Below, piece by piece: positions 1 through 9,067 of a DNA stretch of 44,750 nt. The DNA is from Polyangiaceae bacterium (lineage in GTDB: Bacteria; Myxococcota_A; Polyangia; Polyangiales; Polyangiaceae). A program made the position numbers and the translations under genes. Positions within the stretch are counted from its first letter, which is position 1. Each line of letters starts with the position of its first letter. The notes below the pieces were generated by a model. The model did no database searches. It saw only the letters and a list, made by a program, of their open reading frames with translations, and had not been told where the DNA came from. The DNA lies in NCBI GenBank assembly GCA_020848455.1, contig JADLAB010000532.1:1-44750 (forward strand), read 5' to 3'.

Positions 1-1498
1 AGTCCTCGAGCACGCTGATGAAGAGAAAGAGCAGGATGATCTGCGGCAGGAACACCAGCACGTTGCCGACGCCCCCGATCACGCCCTGCACGAGCAGATC
101 GCTCACGAAGCCGGCGGGAAGGCCGGCGCGCGTCTGCGCTCCCAGCCAACCGAAGGCGTCCTCGATGAGGTGCACGAGCGGCGCGGACCACGAGAAGAGC
201 GCCTGGAACATCAGCAGCATGAGCGCGACGAACACGACGAAGCCGACCACCGGGTGCAGCACGACGCGGTCGATGCGGTCGGTGAGCGCGCGACGCTTGG
301 CGCTGGCGGGCGGCGGTGCCTGGCGCGCGCCGAGCACGGGCAGGGAGCGACGGCGCGCGGGCGGCATGGCGTCGCCCGCGGCCGTCGTCGCGCCCTCCTT
401 GTCGGTCCGCGCGTGCCGAGCCTCGGTGGGCTGCTCCGCGGCGGCGGGCTCGGCCTGGCGCGCGAACAGCCGCGGCACCTCCGCGTCGAGCAGCACGTAG
501 CGCGTCGCGACGATCTCGGCGTCGAGGTCCCGCCCGTCGGCGTGGGCGCGCGCCTGCAGCTCGAGCGCGCGCGCCCGCAGGGTGGGGTCGATGTCGACGA
601 GCTCGTCGTCGCGGTCCACCGATCCGAGCGCCCAGAGTGCGAGCGCGCCCGCGCGTCCGACGGGAGCCGCTCCGCGGTCGGCCTCGACCCCGGGCTCGGT
701 CGGGCTCAGCGGAGACTGCACGCGAGAGTCGTTTTCAACATCGGGCCCGCCGCGAGCGCGCCCCGCCGCGGCGTCGCGTGCCGCTGCGGGTGGCTCTGCG
801 GCGGCGAGGAGTGGGAGCACGAAGGGGCGCAGCGCCTCGACATCGCGGCGCAATGCGGCGGGGTAGGGCACCGAGAAGGCCGGCGCCGGGGCGTGAGGCG
901 CGACGAGCGCCTCGGCAACGGCGCGCCGCAGCGCATCGATGCCGAGGCCGTCGCGGGCGTTCGTGGCCACGACCGGCGCGCCCAGCCACTTCGCCAGCGC
1001 CGCCACGTCGGGCTCGCCGCCGGCCACCTCGTCGATCATGTTGAGCGCGACGATGAGGGGTACCTCGAGCTCGCACAGCTGCAGGACGAGGTACAGGTTG
1101 CGAAGCAGCTGCCCGGCGTCGACGACGACGACCGCGAGGTCCGGGGCCGGGTGGCCGGAGAGGCCGAGCACGCCCGCGAGGGCGATCTGCTCCTCGGCCG
1201 AGCGCGCCGAGAGCGAGTACGTCCCGGGTAGATCGAGCACGTCGATCTCGCGCCGTCCCCGTGCGGGGGCGTCGCCGCCCGGAGCCAGGCGCAGTCGCCC
1301 GACGCGCCGTTCCACCGTGACGCCCGGGTAGTTGCCGACACGGGCGCGCTCGCCCGTCAGCGCATTGAACAGGGTCGTCTTGCCGGTGTTGGGGTTGCCG
1401 ACGAGGGCGACCAGCGCCCGCGGCTCGGCCGTCACCGTCGGCCGCTTCGCCTCGGGCTGCAGCTTGGTGCGCTCGCGCGCATCGACGGCGGCTCCCAC
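1..1498 (-). CDS. feoB: Ferrous iron transport protein B (3' end outside window)
   Basis: Inner-membrane Fe(II) transporter with an N-terminal GTPase. About 499 residues are visible; the rest lies left of position 1. I see the G1 loop GNPNTGKT (about residues 34-41), the G3 motif DLPGTYSL and the G4-type NMID. A disordered Ala/Pro/Glu-rich linker of some 50 residues follows the cytosolic domain, then the family sequence LTDRIDRVVLHP before the first membrane helix. The visible end, reading NVLVFLPQI and FISVLED, matches the FeoB core transporter. The start is the GTG 15 bp after the feoA stop, preceded by GAGG; a second in-frame GTG at 1432 would also retain the G domain. It is translated after feoA in one operon. 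The linker looks like lineage-specific padding rather than a new domain. Confidence 0.95.
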   Translation of the reverse strand, partial: MGAAVDARERTKLQPEAKRPTVTAEPRALVALVGNPNTGKTTLFNALTGERARVGNYPGVTVERRVGRLRLAPGGDAPARGRREIDVLDLPGTYSLSARSAEEQIALAGVLGLSGHPAPDLAVVVVDAGQLLRNLYLVLQLCELEVPLIVALNMIDEVAGGEPDVAALAKWLGAPVVATNARDGLGIDALRRAVAEALVAPHAPAPAFSVPYPAALRRDVEALRPFVLPLLAAAEPPAAARDAAAGRARGGPDVENDSRVQSPLSPTEPGVEADRGAAPVGRAGALALWALGSVDRDDELVDIDPTLRARALELQARAHADGRDLDAEIVATRYVLLDAEVPRLFARQAEPAAAEQPTEARHARTDKEGATTAAGDAMPPARRRSLPVLGARQAPPPASAKRRALTDRIDRVVLHPVVGFVVFVALMLLMFQALFSWSAPLVHLIEDAFGWLGAQTRAGLPAGFVSDLLVQGVIGGVGNVLVFLPQIILLFLFISVLED

Positions 1499-1512
1499 GT
1501 CGCGACCTCGTC

Positions 1513-1782
1513 TCACTCGGCCGCGAGCGCCAGGTCGTCGGCCGCGTCGCCGCGCGCGCGGATCGGTTCCACGTCGACCGCGCTCGCCTCCGCCCTGCGG
1601 ATCGACAGCCTGCAGCCCCGCAGCGACAGCTCCAGCGGGTCGCCGAGGGGCGCGACCTTCTCGATCACGACCTCGGTGCCCGGCACGAGCCCGAGCTCCA
1701 TCAGGCGGCGCCGAAATGCGCGCTCTCCGCCGACACGGCGCACGATGACTGGCACCCTGCGGGTTGCCTCAGCGAGGGTCAT
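1513..1782 (-). CDS. feoA: Ferrous iron transport protein A (FeoA)
   Basis: Small cytosolic SH3-like accessory protein of the Feo iron uptake system, first gene of the feoAB operon. The 89-residue form starting MTLAEATRR has the usual FeoA length. It contains the signature region RRLMELGLVPGT and a following hydrophobic beta pattern (LELSLRGCRLSIRR). The open frame extends upstream to an ATG at 1860. I prefer the ATG at 1782 because FeoA proteins normally begin just before this point and because a palindromic operator-like site (1788-1806) lies directly upstream, which would otherwise be coding. No Shine-Dalgarno precedes 1782, so the message may be leaderless or the longer start may be used. 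The C-terminus ends in a short acidic/Ala tail. Confidence 0.88.
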   Translation of the reverse strand: MTLAEATRRVPVIVRRVGGERAFRRRLMELGLVPGTEVVIEKVAPLGDPLELSLRGCRLSIRRAEASAVDVEPIRARGDAADDLALAAE

Positions 1783-1787
1783 GGGAC

Positions 1788-1806
1788 GAATTTGACATTC
1801 ATATTC
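1788..1806 (-). promoter_or_regulatory. Fur-box-like palindrome upstream of feoA
   Basis: On the minus strand the 19-mer GAATATGAATGTCAAATTC is a near-perfect dyad (GAATnTGA-nnn-TCAnATTC) and matches the E. coli Fur consensus at 11 of 19 positions. It ends 5 bp before the preferred feoA start and would overlap the -10 region of a possible promoter (TTGACG at 1812-1817, then a TCAAAT hexamer 16 bp downstream). Iron repression of feoAB by Fur is common; that this site does so is inference. Confidence 0.5.
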
Positions 1807-1937
1807 AACGGCGTCAAGCAACTCGACGTCGGTCGAAACGGTACGCATCACCTGAATCATGCGCGAAATGTCGCAGCGTGAACTTGACGCAAATCACGAA
1901 AGGATGCGATTCCGGGCGCTCCAGGCGCTCTGCCGGG

Positions 1938-3392
1938 TCACCGGGGCGCCACCAGCGACACGAACGCATGCCCGCCCGGGCCCACGTCGACCGTGACCTC
2001 GCGCCCGAGACCGCCCGCCCGCAACCGCACCCGATGCTTGCCGGCGGGGACCCGCAGCCGGGCGAGCGCCATGCGGGCGGGCAGCGTCGTCCAGCTGCGC
2101 GTGTCGGGGGTGTCGAACGCGGCCAGAGCAGCGGTCGTCGCGAGCCCCACGAGCAGTCCGGCGATGCCTTGCTTGTCCTTGTCCTTCGTGGCCGCGTTCG
2201 TGAGCGCGCCCGCCGCTTCGCCCGCGGCCAGGCGCGTCAGCATGCGAGTCAACGCCGACAGGACGATGGCGGGCTCGGCCTCATCGTAGGCCCGCCGCAC
2301 CTCTGCCTCGACGTCGACCGCCGGCTCGAGCGCTGCGGGCGCGCCGTCGAGCTCGAAGGACGGTGGCTCGTGCTCGCTGCGGCTGGGGCCGAGGCGCGGG
2401 AAGTTCACCCACGTCACGAGGCCCTTGGCGGCGAGCTTCGTCGCCAGGGCGTGGTCGTGCGGGCTCATGTGCGCCGCCACGAGCGTGAGCGCGAGCCCGA
2501 TCGGCAGCCGCACCGGCCGCTTGGGTGGGACGCGACCGTAGCCCACGACGACGAGGAGCTCGCCCTCGCCCGCCTCCGCCGGCGAGCCGAGCGGCCCGCT
2601 GTCTGCCACGAGCGCGTCGATCGCCTGCGAGCGCGAGGCACCACCCGTGAGCACCCGCAGCGGGGCGAGCAGCGAGGGGAAGCGGGCGTAGCCGAGCGCG
2701 TCCTCGTAGTAGGCGAGCGCCTCGTCGCGCGCGCCGCTCCGCTCGAAGGCGAAGCCGGCGAGGTAGCTGCCGATCCCGAGCAGAGCGCCCCGCTCGCCAT
2801 GGTCCACGAGGAAGCGTTGCTGGACGGCCAGGCGCCGCGCCTCCACGCGGGCGCCCGAGAGATCGGCGAGCTCGAGGTAGTTGACGAGGTTCAACGAGTT
2901 GACGAGGAGCTTCTCGAACGCCGGCGCGCGGTACGGCCCGAGGCTGTCGCTGAAGAGATAGCGACCGACGGCGTCGGCGGCGTCGTAGGAGAGGTCGAGC
3001 ACCTCGATGGCCTGGTCGGCGAGGCCGAAATCGCGCGCGCTCGCAGCGTGGCGCCCGAGCGCCTGGAGCAGCGTGGCGCGGTCGAGCATGAGCAGCGCGG
3101 CGTCGCCGGTCAGCGACTCCGGTACCTCGTCCGAAGAGGCCACCTCGAGCTCGCGGTCGAGCGCGGCGACCGCCGCCTCGAGCTCGCCGCGGTCGAGCGC
3201 ATCGAGCGCCGCCTGGACGCGGCGCTCGTGGCCGGCGCAGCCCGCGAGCAGGAGCGCGGCGAGCGCAACGAGCGCGCCGAGTGCCGCACGCGTCGTGACA
3301 CCGAGCCGCAGGACGGCGCTCCGCCGCGGCCGCTCGCCGCGGGCGGGCGCACCCTCGCTGCTTGCCGACGTCGTCGCAGCTCCGGCCCGCAT
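1938..3392 (-). CDS. COG3014-like lipoprotein with helical (TPR-like) repeats
   Basis: Predicted lipoprotein of 484 residues. After a basic N-region a hydrophobic stretch ends in the lipobox LLAGC (Cys about residue 52). The next 200 residues are helical and Ala/Leu-rich with TPR-like pairs (for example DEALAYYEDALGYARFP). The C-terminal part is more beta-like and ends in a domain rich in Gly/Val (GLGREVTVDVGPGGHAFVSL). It starts 9 bp after the LpoB-like gene stop, so the two are almost certainly cotranscribed. From family knowledge, COG3014 lipoproteins are often neighbours of LpoB-type activators, and that pairing is my main reason for the call. The molecular role is unknown; an envelope assembly or peptidoglycan synthesis accessory role is inference. 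The N-region before the hydrophobic segment is long for a lipoprotein, and I see no GTG/ATG alternative. Confidence 0.7.
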   Translation of the reverse strand: MRAGAATTSASSEGAPARGERPRRSAVLRLGVTTRAALGALVALAALLLAGCAGHERRVQAALDALDRGELEAAVAALDRELEVASSDEVPESLTGDAALLMLDRATLLQALGRHAASARDFGLADQAIEVLDLSYDAADAVGRYLFSDSLGPYRAPAFEKLLVNSLNLVNYLELADLSGARVEARRLAVQQRFLVDHGERGALLGIGSYLAGFAFERSGARDEALAYYEDALGYARFPSLLAPLRVLTGGASRSQAIDALVADSGPLGSPAEAGEGELLVVVGYGRVPPKRPVRLPIGLALTLVAAHMSPHDHALATKLAAKGLVTWVNFPRLGPSRSEHEPPSFELDGAPAALEPAVDVEAEVRRAYDEAEPAIVLSALTRMLTRLAAGEAAGALTNAATKDKDKQGIAGLLVGLATTAALAAFDTPDTRSWTTLPARMALARLRVPAGKHRVRLRAGGLGREVTVDVGPGGHAFVSLVAPR

Positions 3393-3401
3393 GGCGCTCG
3401 C

Positions 3402-4019
3402 TCAGTGCGCGTCGATGTACGCCTTGGTGAGCGTGCTCTTGTGCTGCCACAAGACCTGGCTCGTGGGCACGCTGGTGAGCTGCAGGAACAGGAAGTACTG
3501 CACCCGCCGGCCCTCCTTGGTGCGCTCGGCCGCGTCGTACACCTTTCCCGTCACGAACAGCTCGGCGCCGAGCTGCTTGTTGTAGTCGGCGACGTGCGCG
3601 GGGTCGAAGCCGCCGCCGTGCTGCTTCTCCACCTCGCGGATCATCTGGTCCTGCATCTCGACGCTGATGACGCTGACGAGCTTGCTCTGCACCATGTAGG
3701 TCTCGATGTCGCTCAAGAGGGCGCGGAGCTGGCCGTCCACGTGCTCGCTCGTCTCGTTGGCGATGGGGTAGATGGCCAGGCGCGCCTTGTCGCGGCGCGC
3801 CTCCCACTCGTGGGCCACCGGGTCGGCCATGAGCGAGCTCAAGCACTCGCTGAGCAGCTTGTCGAGGTCGCGCTTGTCGAGCCCCGTGCTCATCGCGGGG
3901 TCGTCGAGCCCTGCCACCTCGCTGTCGCGCACGTAGCGTTTGCCCCCGCAGCCGTACGTCGCGCCGAGCGCGACGAGCGCGCAGCACAGCCAACCTGCCT
4001 GACGAATCCAAGCTACCAT
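3402..4019 (-). CDS. lpoB: LpoB-like penicillin-binding protein activator lipoprotein
   Basis: Lipoprotein of 205 residues resembling LpoB, the outer-membrane activator of the peptidoglycan synthase PBP1B. The signal ends TYGC (Cys24). The mature part has the family pattern: RLAIYPIANETSEHVD, then LLSDIETYMVQSKLVSVISVE, then LGAELFVTGKVYDA, and a final beta strand with SQVLWQHKSTLTKAY. The ATG at 4019 is preferred over the GTG at 4025 because AGAGGG is correctly spaced only from the ATG. It is first gene of a two-gene operon with the COG3014-like lipoprotein. No mrcB/PBP1B gene is in the window, so its partner cannot be checked here. Confidence 0.83.
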   Translation of the reverse strand: MVAWIRQAGWLCCALVALGATYGCGGKRYVRDSEVAGLDDPAMSTGLDKRDLDKLLSECLSSLMADPVAHEWEARRDKARLAIYPIANETSEHVDGQLRALLSDIETYMVQSKLVSVISVEMQDQMIREVEKQHGGGFDPAHVADYNKQLGAELFVTGKVYDAAERTKEGRRVQYFLFLQLTSVPTSQVLWQHKSTLTKAYIDAH

Positions 4020-4170
4020 GGTCACCCTCTCACCACGGCACGGCTGGCGACGGGCGCGCCCACCGGCCCCTCTTTACCTCTAGCGCAACGGGCGGCCGGG
4101 GTCGAAGGCGAGCGCTCGGGCCCACTGCGAAAGCCGTTTACGGTGTCCGTGGGCGGTCGTAGGAGGCGGC

Positions 4171-4971
4171 ATGGCACAGCGATTCGCAGGGAAGGTCGCG
4201 TGGATCACGGGCGGCGGCAGTGGCATCGGGCGCGCGCTCGCCGTCGAGCTCGCGCGGCAGGGTGCACGCGTCGCAGTGAGCGGGCGCCGGGCAGACAGGC
4301 TCGCCGACGCGGTGCGCGCGGTCGAGGCCGAGGGCGTGGAGGGGCTCGCCGTCGCGTGCGACGTGCGCAAGGACGACGCCGTCCGTGACGCGGTGGCGGC
4401 CGTGGTCGCGCGCTTCGGGCAGCTCGACGTGGCCGTGGCGAACGCCGGCTTCTCGGTGGCGGGTCGCGTGGCGAAGCTCTCCGGCGACGACTGGCGCCGT
4501 CAGCTCGACACGAACGTCGTCGGCGCAGCGCTCACCGCGCGCTACGCCCTGCCCGAGCTCGAGAAGACGGCGGGCCGCATCGGGCTCGTGGGCAGTGTCT
4601 CGGCGTTCCTGTGCAGCCCGGGCTTCGCGGCCTACAGCGCGAGCAAGTTCGCCCTGCGGGCGCTCGGGCTCACGCTGGCGGCGGAGCTCCACGGCACGGG
4701 GGTCAGCTGCACGCTCCTGCACCCCGGCTACGTGGCGAGCGAGATCGCGCAGGTCGACAACGAGGGCACCTTCCGCGCCGAGCGTCAGGACAAGCGCCCG
4801 CGGCTCCTCATGTGGCCGGCCGAGAAGGCCGCGCGGGTGATGGCGCGCGCCCTCGCGGACCGCCGGCGCGAGCTCGTGTTCACCGGGCACGGCAAGGTCG
4901 GGGCGTTCATGGGGCAGCACTTGCCCGGGCTCGTCCACGTGGCGCTGCGCAAGGCACCGAAGGCTCGCTGA
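4171..4971 (+). CDS. SDR family NAD(P)-dependent oxidoreductase
   Basis: Classical short-chain dehydrogenase/reductase of 266 residues, the normal length. The Rossmann cofactor motif TGGGSGIG is at 13-20, NAG at 91-93, the catalytic Asn near 115, a Ser at 142/144 and the active-site YSASK (Tyr155, Lys159). SGRR after beta-2 suggests NADP(H) preference because basic residues follow the strand; this is a weak inference. A strong AGGAGG stands 6 bp before the ATG. The molybdopterin enzyme gene follows 62 bp downstream on the same strand, so cotranscription is possible, but no shared pathway is evident. Substrate unknown. Confidence 0.92.
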   Translation: MAQRFAGKVAWITGGGSGIGRALAVELARQGARVAVSGRRADRLADAVRAVEAEGVEGLAVACDVRKDDAVRDAVAAVVARFGQLDVAVANAGFSVAGRVAKLSGDDWRRQLDTNVVGAALTARYALPELEKTAGRIGLVGSVSAFLCSPGFAAYSASKFALRALGLTLAAELHGTGVSCTLLHPGYVASEIAQVDNEGTFRAERQDKRPRLLMWPAEKAARVMARALADRRRELVFTGHGKVGAFMGQHLPGLVHVALRKAPKAR

Positions 4972-5033
4972 CGCGCGCGCGACGAAAAGCGCGTGGCGCC
5001 GCGCACGGGAGCTGGGACAATCGGCCGGAGCCC

Positions 5034-7223
5034 ATGGCGACCCACCACCGCAGCTGCAACCTGTGCGAGGCGATGTGCGGCATCGCCGTCGAGGTCGAGG
5101 ACGGCCGCGTCACGAAGATCCGCGGTGACGCCGACGACCCGTTCAGCCGCGGTCACGTGTGTCCCAAGGCGATCGCACTGCGCGAGCTCCACGAGGATCC
5201 CGACCGCCTGCGCCAGCCGGTGCGCGGGGACGGTACGGTCCTTCCATGGGGGCGCGCGCTCGACGAGACGGCCGCGCGCCTCGCGGACGTCGAGGCGGTG
5301 CACGGCCGCGATGCGGTCGCGGTGTACTTCGGCAACCCGGTCATCCACAACCTCGGTGCCATGTTCGGGACGCTGGCCTTGGCGGGCGTGCTCGGCACCC
5401 GGCACCGCTTCTCCGCGACGAGCGTCGACCACCTGCCGCACCTCGTCGCCAACTGGGCCATGTTCGGCCATCAGGTCCTCTTCCCGGTGCCCGACGTCGA
5501 CCGCACGAGCTTCATGCTCGTGCTCGGCGCCAACCCGGTCGTGTCGAACGGCAGCCTGATGACGGCGCCGGGCATCGAGCGGCGGCTCGCCGCCCTGCGC
5601 GCGCGCGGTGGCAAGCTCGTGGTGGTCGACCCGAGGCGCACCGAGACGGCGGCGCTCGCGGACCGGCACGTCTTCATCCGGCCCGGCACGGACGCCCTCT
5701 GGCTCGCCGCTCTCGTGCAAACCCTCTTCGCGGAGGGGCTCGTGCGGCTCGGTCGGCTCGAGCCGTTCGTGACGGGCCTCGAGCGCCTGCGCGCCGCGGT
5801 CGAGCCCTTCACGCCCGAGGCCGTCGCCCCGGCGACCGCCATCGACGCAGCCGTGACGCGGGAGCTCGCGCGCGAGCTCGCCGCGGCCGATCGGGCCGTG
5901 TGCTACGCGCGCGTCGGCACCAGCATGCACCGCACCGGCGGGCTCAACGTGTGGCTCGTCCATGCGCTCAACGTGCTCACGGGGCGGCTCGACAGCGTGG
6001 GCGGCGCGATGTTCACGCGGCCGGCGGTCGATCTCGTCGCGCTCATGTCGCTGCTCGGCCAGCGCGGAGCCTACGGGCGCTACCGCTCGAGCGTCCGAGG
6101 CTTGCCCGAGTTCGGCGGGGAGCTGCCCGTGTCCGCCCTCTCCGAGGAGATCGAGGCAGGCCGCGTGCGCGCGCTCGTGTGCGTCGGCGGCAACCCCGTG
6201 CTCTCCACGCCGAACGGTGGGCGGCTCGAGCGTGCCCTCGGCGCGCTCGAGCTGTTCGCCTCGGTCGACATCTACCGCAACGAGACCTCGCGCCACGCGC
6301 ACCTCGTCTTGCCGCCGGTGACCGCGCTCGAGCAGAGCCACTACGACCTCGCGCTGCACGTGCTCGGGGTGCGCAACACCGCCAAGCTCTCGCCGCCCAC
6401 CCTGCCGCGCCCGCAGGGCGCGCTCGACGACTGGCAGATCCTCGTCGGGCTCGCGCGGCGGGTCGCGCGGGCGCGTGCCGCGCGTGGCGTCGGCCCGCTC
6501 GCGCTGGGCGGCGTGGGCTGGCGCCTCGCTGCCACGGGCCTCGCGGCGCTCGAGCGCCTGGGACCGGTCGGCCTTCTCGACCTGGCGCTGCGCGCCGGGC
6601 CTCACGGCCCGCGCCTCGGCGTGCTCGGTGCGGGCGTCACGGCCGCCCGCCTGCTCCGCGCGCCTCACGGCGTCGACCTCGGTCCGCTCGAGCCGTGCCT
6701 GCCCGGACGTCTCGCGACGCCGGGGCGCCGCATCGACCTCGCGCCAGCCCTTCACCTCGCGGACGTGCCGCGACTGCGCGAGCTTCTGACGGCGCCGAGC
6801 GCTCCGGACGGGCTCCGGCTGATCGGCCGGCGCGAGAGTCGCAGCGACAACAGCTGGCTCCACAACTGCGCACGCATGGTGCGCGGCAAGGAGCGCTGCA
6901 CCCTGAGGATGCACCCCCGCGACGCGGCCGCACGCGCGCTTCGCACGGGCGACGCGGCACGCATCCGCTCGCGCGCGGGGCAGGTCGTGGCGCCGGTCGA
7001 GGTGACCGACGAGCTTCTGCCGGGGGTCGTGAGCCTACCGCACGGTTGGGGCCACGCTCGGGCCGACGGGCTGCGCGTCGCTTCCTGCCACCCGGGCGTC
7101 AGCGCGAACGACCTCACCGACGAGCTCGAGGTGGATCCGCTGACCGGCGTCGCCGTCCTCACGGGTGTGGCCGTGGAGGTGGAGCGCGCCGTCGCAGACG
7201 GCGCGGTCGCGGCCTCGACCTGA
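5034..7223 (+). CDS. Molybdopterin-dependent oxidoreductase with N-terminal 4Fe-4S site
   Basis: Catalytic subunit of the DMSO-reductase/formate dehydrogenase superfamily, 729 residues. It opens with a 4Fe-4S motif: Cys8, Cys11, Cys15 and Cys43. The pterin-binding core follows (LGANPVVSNGSLMTAPG; KLVVVDPRRTETA; CVGGNPVLSTPNG), and the C-terminal dinucleotide-binding domain starts around GLRLIGRRESRSDNSWLHN. No twin-arginine or Sec signal is visible, so it is probably cytoplasmic. No electron-transfer or membrane subunit lies beside it. The segment where the metal-ligating Cys, Sec or Ser often lies (SATSVDHLPHLVANWAMFG) has no Cys, so the ligand may be Asp or Ser. Proteins with this pattern are annotated generically and I cannot assign a substrate. 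The start is the ATG with GGAG just upstream. Confidence 0.9.
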   Translation: MATHHRSCNLCEAMCGIAVEVEDGRVTKIRGDADDPFSRGHVCPKAIALRELHEDPDRLRQPVRGDGTVLPWGRALDETAARLADVEAVHGRDAVAVYFGNPVIHNLGAMFGTLALAGVLGTRHRFSATSVDHLPHLVANWAMFGHQVLFPVPDVDRTSFMLVLGANPVVSNGSLMTAPGIERRLAALRARGGKLVVVDPRRTETAALADRHVFIRPGTDALWLAALVQTLFAEGLVRLGRLEPFVTGLERLRAAVEPFTPEAVAPATAIDAAVTRELARELAAADRAVCYARVGTSMHRTGGLNVWLVHALNVLTGRLDSVGGAMFTRPAVDLVALMSLLGQRGAYGRYRSSVRGLPEFGGELPVSALSEEIEAGRVRALVCVGGNPVLSTPNGGRLERALGALELFASVDIYRNETSRHAHLVLPPVTALEQSHYDLALHVLGVRNTAKLSPPTLPRPQGALDDWQILVGLARRVARARAARGVGPLALGGVGWRLAATGLAALERLGPVGLLDLALRAGPHGPRLGVLGAGVTAARLLRAPHGVDLGPLEPCLPGRLATPGRRIDLAPALHLADVPRLRELLTAPSAPDGLRLIGRRESRSDNSWLHNCARMVRGKERCTLRMHPRDAAARALRTGDAARIRSRAGQVVAPVEVTDELLPGVVSLPHGWGHARADGLRVASCHPGVSANDLTDELEVDPLTGVAVLTGVAVEVERAVADGAVAAST

Positions 7224-7261
7224 CGGGCGAGACGGCGCCCGCAAGGCGGCGCGCGGCGCGC

Positions 7262-8986
7262 CTACGGGGCGCTCGGGACCGACGCATCGACGAGCAAGGC
7301 CGCGTCGCTCGAAACTGGCAGCTGCGCGTCCACCGGCTCGATCGCCACGGCCTCGAACGCGCTCGCGACCAGCGGTGCCGGGCCGGCCGCCAGCTCCACC
7401 CGTGCGCCGAAGAACCACGCCGGCGCCGGCACCGTGGCCGCGTCGGTGGGGCGCGCGAGACCCTGGTAGCGCAGCGGGGCGGCGAAGCAAACCTCGCTCC
7501 CGACCGGCGACCACATGGGCTCGAGCGCGCGATCGACGAGCCGCGCCGCCTCGGCGCGCGCGCAGCCGCCGCCGGCTCCGTCAGGCCTCACCCGAAGGGA
7601 CAGGAGCTCCCCGACGCCGCCGGTCGCGCCCTCGCTCGAGCCGAGCTCCGTCGCGTTGCAGGTCCCGCCCTGGCAGGTGACGAAGCTCGCGAAGAAGCGC
7701 TCGGCGTCGGGCGTGCCCGCTCCACCGCCCTCCGCGGGCGCGAGCTTGCCCGAGACCTTGCGCCCGCAGACCATGGCGCTCGCCGCCTCGGCGCCGCCGA
7801 GCGCGCTCGCGGCACGCAGGCAGCCGCGCCGCGAGGCGTCCGCACCGAAGGACACCGTGGCCTGCCAGCGCGCCACCTCGTCGTCTGCGACTTGGCGGTA
7901 GGCGAAGGCGCGCGCGGGCAGGGGGGGCGCCGCGAGGCCGAGGCGCACACCTGGCTCGCGCAGGCGGTCGGGCGGGACACTGCCGTCGGCGAAGACCCGG
8001 AACGGCTCGGCCGGGCCGCGCTCGTCGGGCTGCTCGCTCGGCACGTCCGTCTGCAGTAGCTGCATGCGGCGTGCGATGGCCTCGAGCTCTGCTGCCGGCG
8101 TCGTCGTGTCCATGCGCACCACGGCGCCGCGCGCGAGGAAGGCCGGCGCGACCGAGTCGTCGAACGCCTCGACCTGCAGGAGCACGCTCTGCTCGGCAGC
8201 GCGGGCTAGCTCCTCGGGCGAGACGAGACTCGGCAAGGGGGGAGGGAGCGCGGCGTGGTCGAGCTTCCACGCCGAGGCCATCGGGAAGGCCGCGCGCTCG
8301 CGGATGTCGCCCAGCGTGGCGTAGCGCGCCCAGTCGACGGTCCCCTGGCTGAAGCTGTCCCAGTTGCCGAGCAGCGCCACGAGGAAGCGGCCGCGGAGCG
8401 CGCCGGTGCCCGGCCAACCGACGCGCGCCACGCACGCCGAGAGGCTCTCCTCGCCCAGGTGGCCGTCGCACTGGGCGAGCAGCTCGGCCGGCCGCCACAA
8501 CCGGGCGCCGAGCTCGTCGCCGAGCAGCCTGTCCAGGTCCTGGATGGTGTGGCTCGCGTCGAAGTTCGGGGCGAACAGCTCCTTTAGCTCGATGACGATC
8601 GTGACGACCTCGTGCTCGGGCACGGCGTAGTGCACGGCGCGCAACAGACCGAGGCACTCGCCGAGCTCGGCGCAGAGGCCGTTGCCGGGCACCGTGTGGT
8701 GGACGCGCCAGCGACCCGGGGCGTCCGGGTCGCGGTGGATGTCGAGCTCGAGCGAGCGCGCGTGGTCGGCGAGCAGCTGGTCGGCGATGCGCTCGCTCGT
8801 CCCGCCCGCGAAGGCGTCGCCGACCGCGCCGCGATCCACCCAGTACGCATTGTGCGTGGCGATCTGCCACACTGCGGAGAAGGCCGGGTAGCCGGCGCGC
8901 TCGAACGGCGCGGGCTCGGTGAGCGGCTCGCCGCCCGCGCCGCACGCCGCGAGCAGGGCTACGAGGGGCAGCTGGCTTCGGACCAC
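7262..8986 (-). CDS. Lipoprotein related to Ca2+-dependent phosphatidylinositol-specific phospholipase C
   Basis: Secreted or surface lipoprotein of about 574 residues. With the GTG at 8986 the signal is short and ends LLAAC (Cys15); an ATG at 9043 adds 19 residues and is the alternative. The catalytic half has the PI-PLC pattern: IATHNAYW with the first His (about 45), ELDIHRD with metal-binding acidic residues (about 80-85), RVHHTVPG with a second His (about 96-97), and VIELKE. This fits the calcium-dependent bacterial PI-PLC-like family, which cleaves phosphodiesters in phospholipid headgroups. The last 200 residues hold many Cys and a Gly/Ala-rich region of unknown role. The gene converges on the oxidoreductase gene, with 38 bp between stops. 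Substrate is inference. Confidence 0.8.
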   Translation of the reverse strand: MVRSQLPLVALLAACGAGGEPLTEPAPFERAGYPAFSAVWQIATHNAYWVDRGAVGDAFAGGTSERIADQLLADHARSLELDIHRDPDAPGRWRVHHTVPGNGLCAELGECLGLLRAVHYAVPEHEVVTIVIELKELFAPNFDASHTIQDLDRLLGDELGARLWRPAELLAQCDGHLGEESLSACVARVGWPGTGALRGRFLVALLGNWDSFSQGTVDWARYATLGDIRERAAFPMASAWKLDHAALPPPLPSLVSPEELARAAEQSVLLQVEAFDDSVAPAFLARGAVVRMDTTTPAAELEAIARRMQLLQTDVPSEQPDERGPAEPFRVFADGSVPPDRLREPGVRLGLAAPPLPARAFAYRQVADDEVARWQATVSFGADASRRGCLRAASALGGAEAASAMVCGRKVSGKLAPAEGGGAGTPDAERFFASFVTCQGGTCNATELGSSEGATGGVGELLSLRVRPDGAGGGCARAEAARLVDRALEPMWSPVGSEVCFAAPLRYQGLARPTDAATVPAPAWFFGARVELAAGPAPLVASAFEAVAIEPVDAQLPVSSDAALLVDASVPSAP

Positions 8987-9067
8987 GCCCCAGCATAGCC
9001 GCGGCGCGGAGCGCAGAGGAAGACGGGCACCGGCGCGGCGCACCGCGCGACCGCGCGTGCTCTCGGA

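Noticed and set aside
1764-4388. Long plus-strand open frame opposite the LpoB and COG3014 genes
   Set aside because: Arg/Ala/His-rich shadow of two well-supported minus-strand lipoprotein genes.
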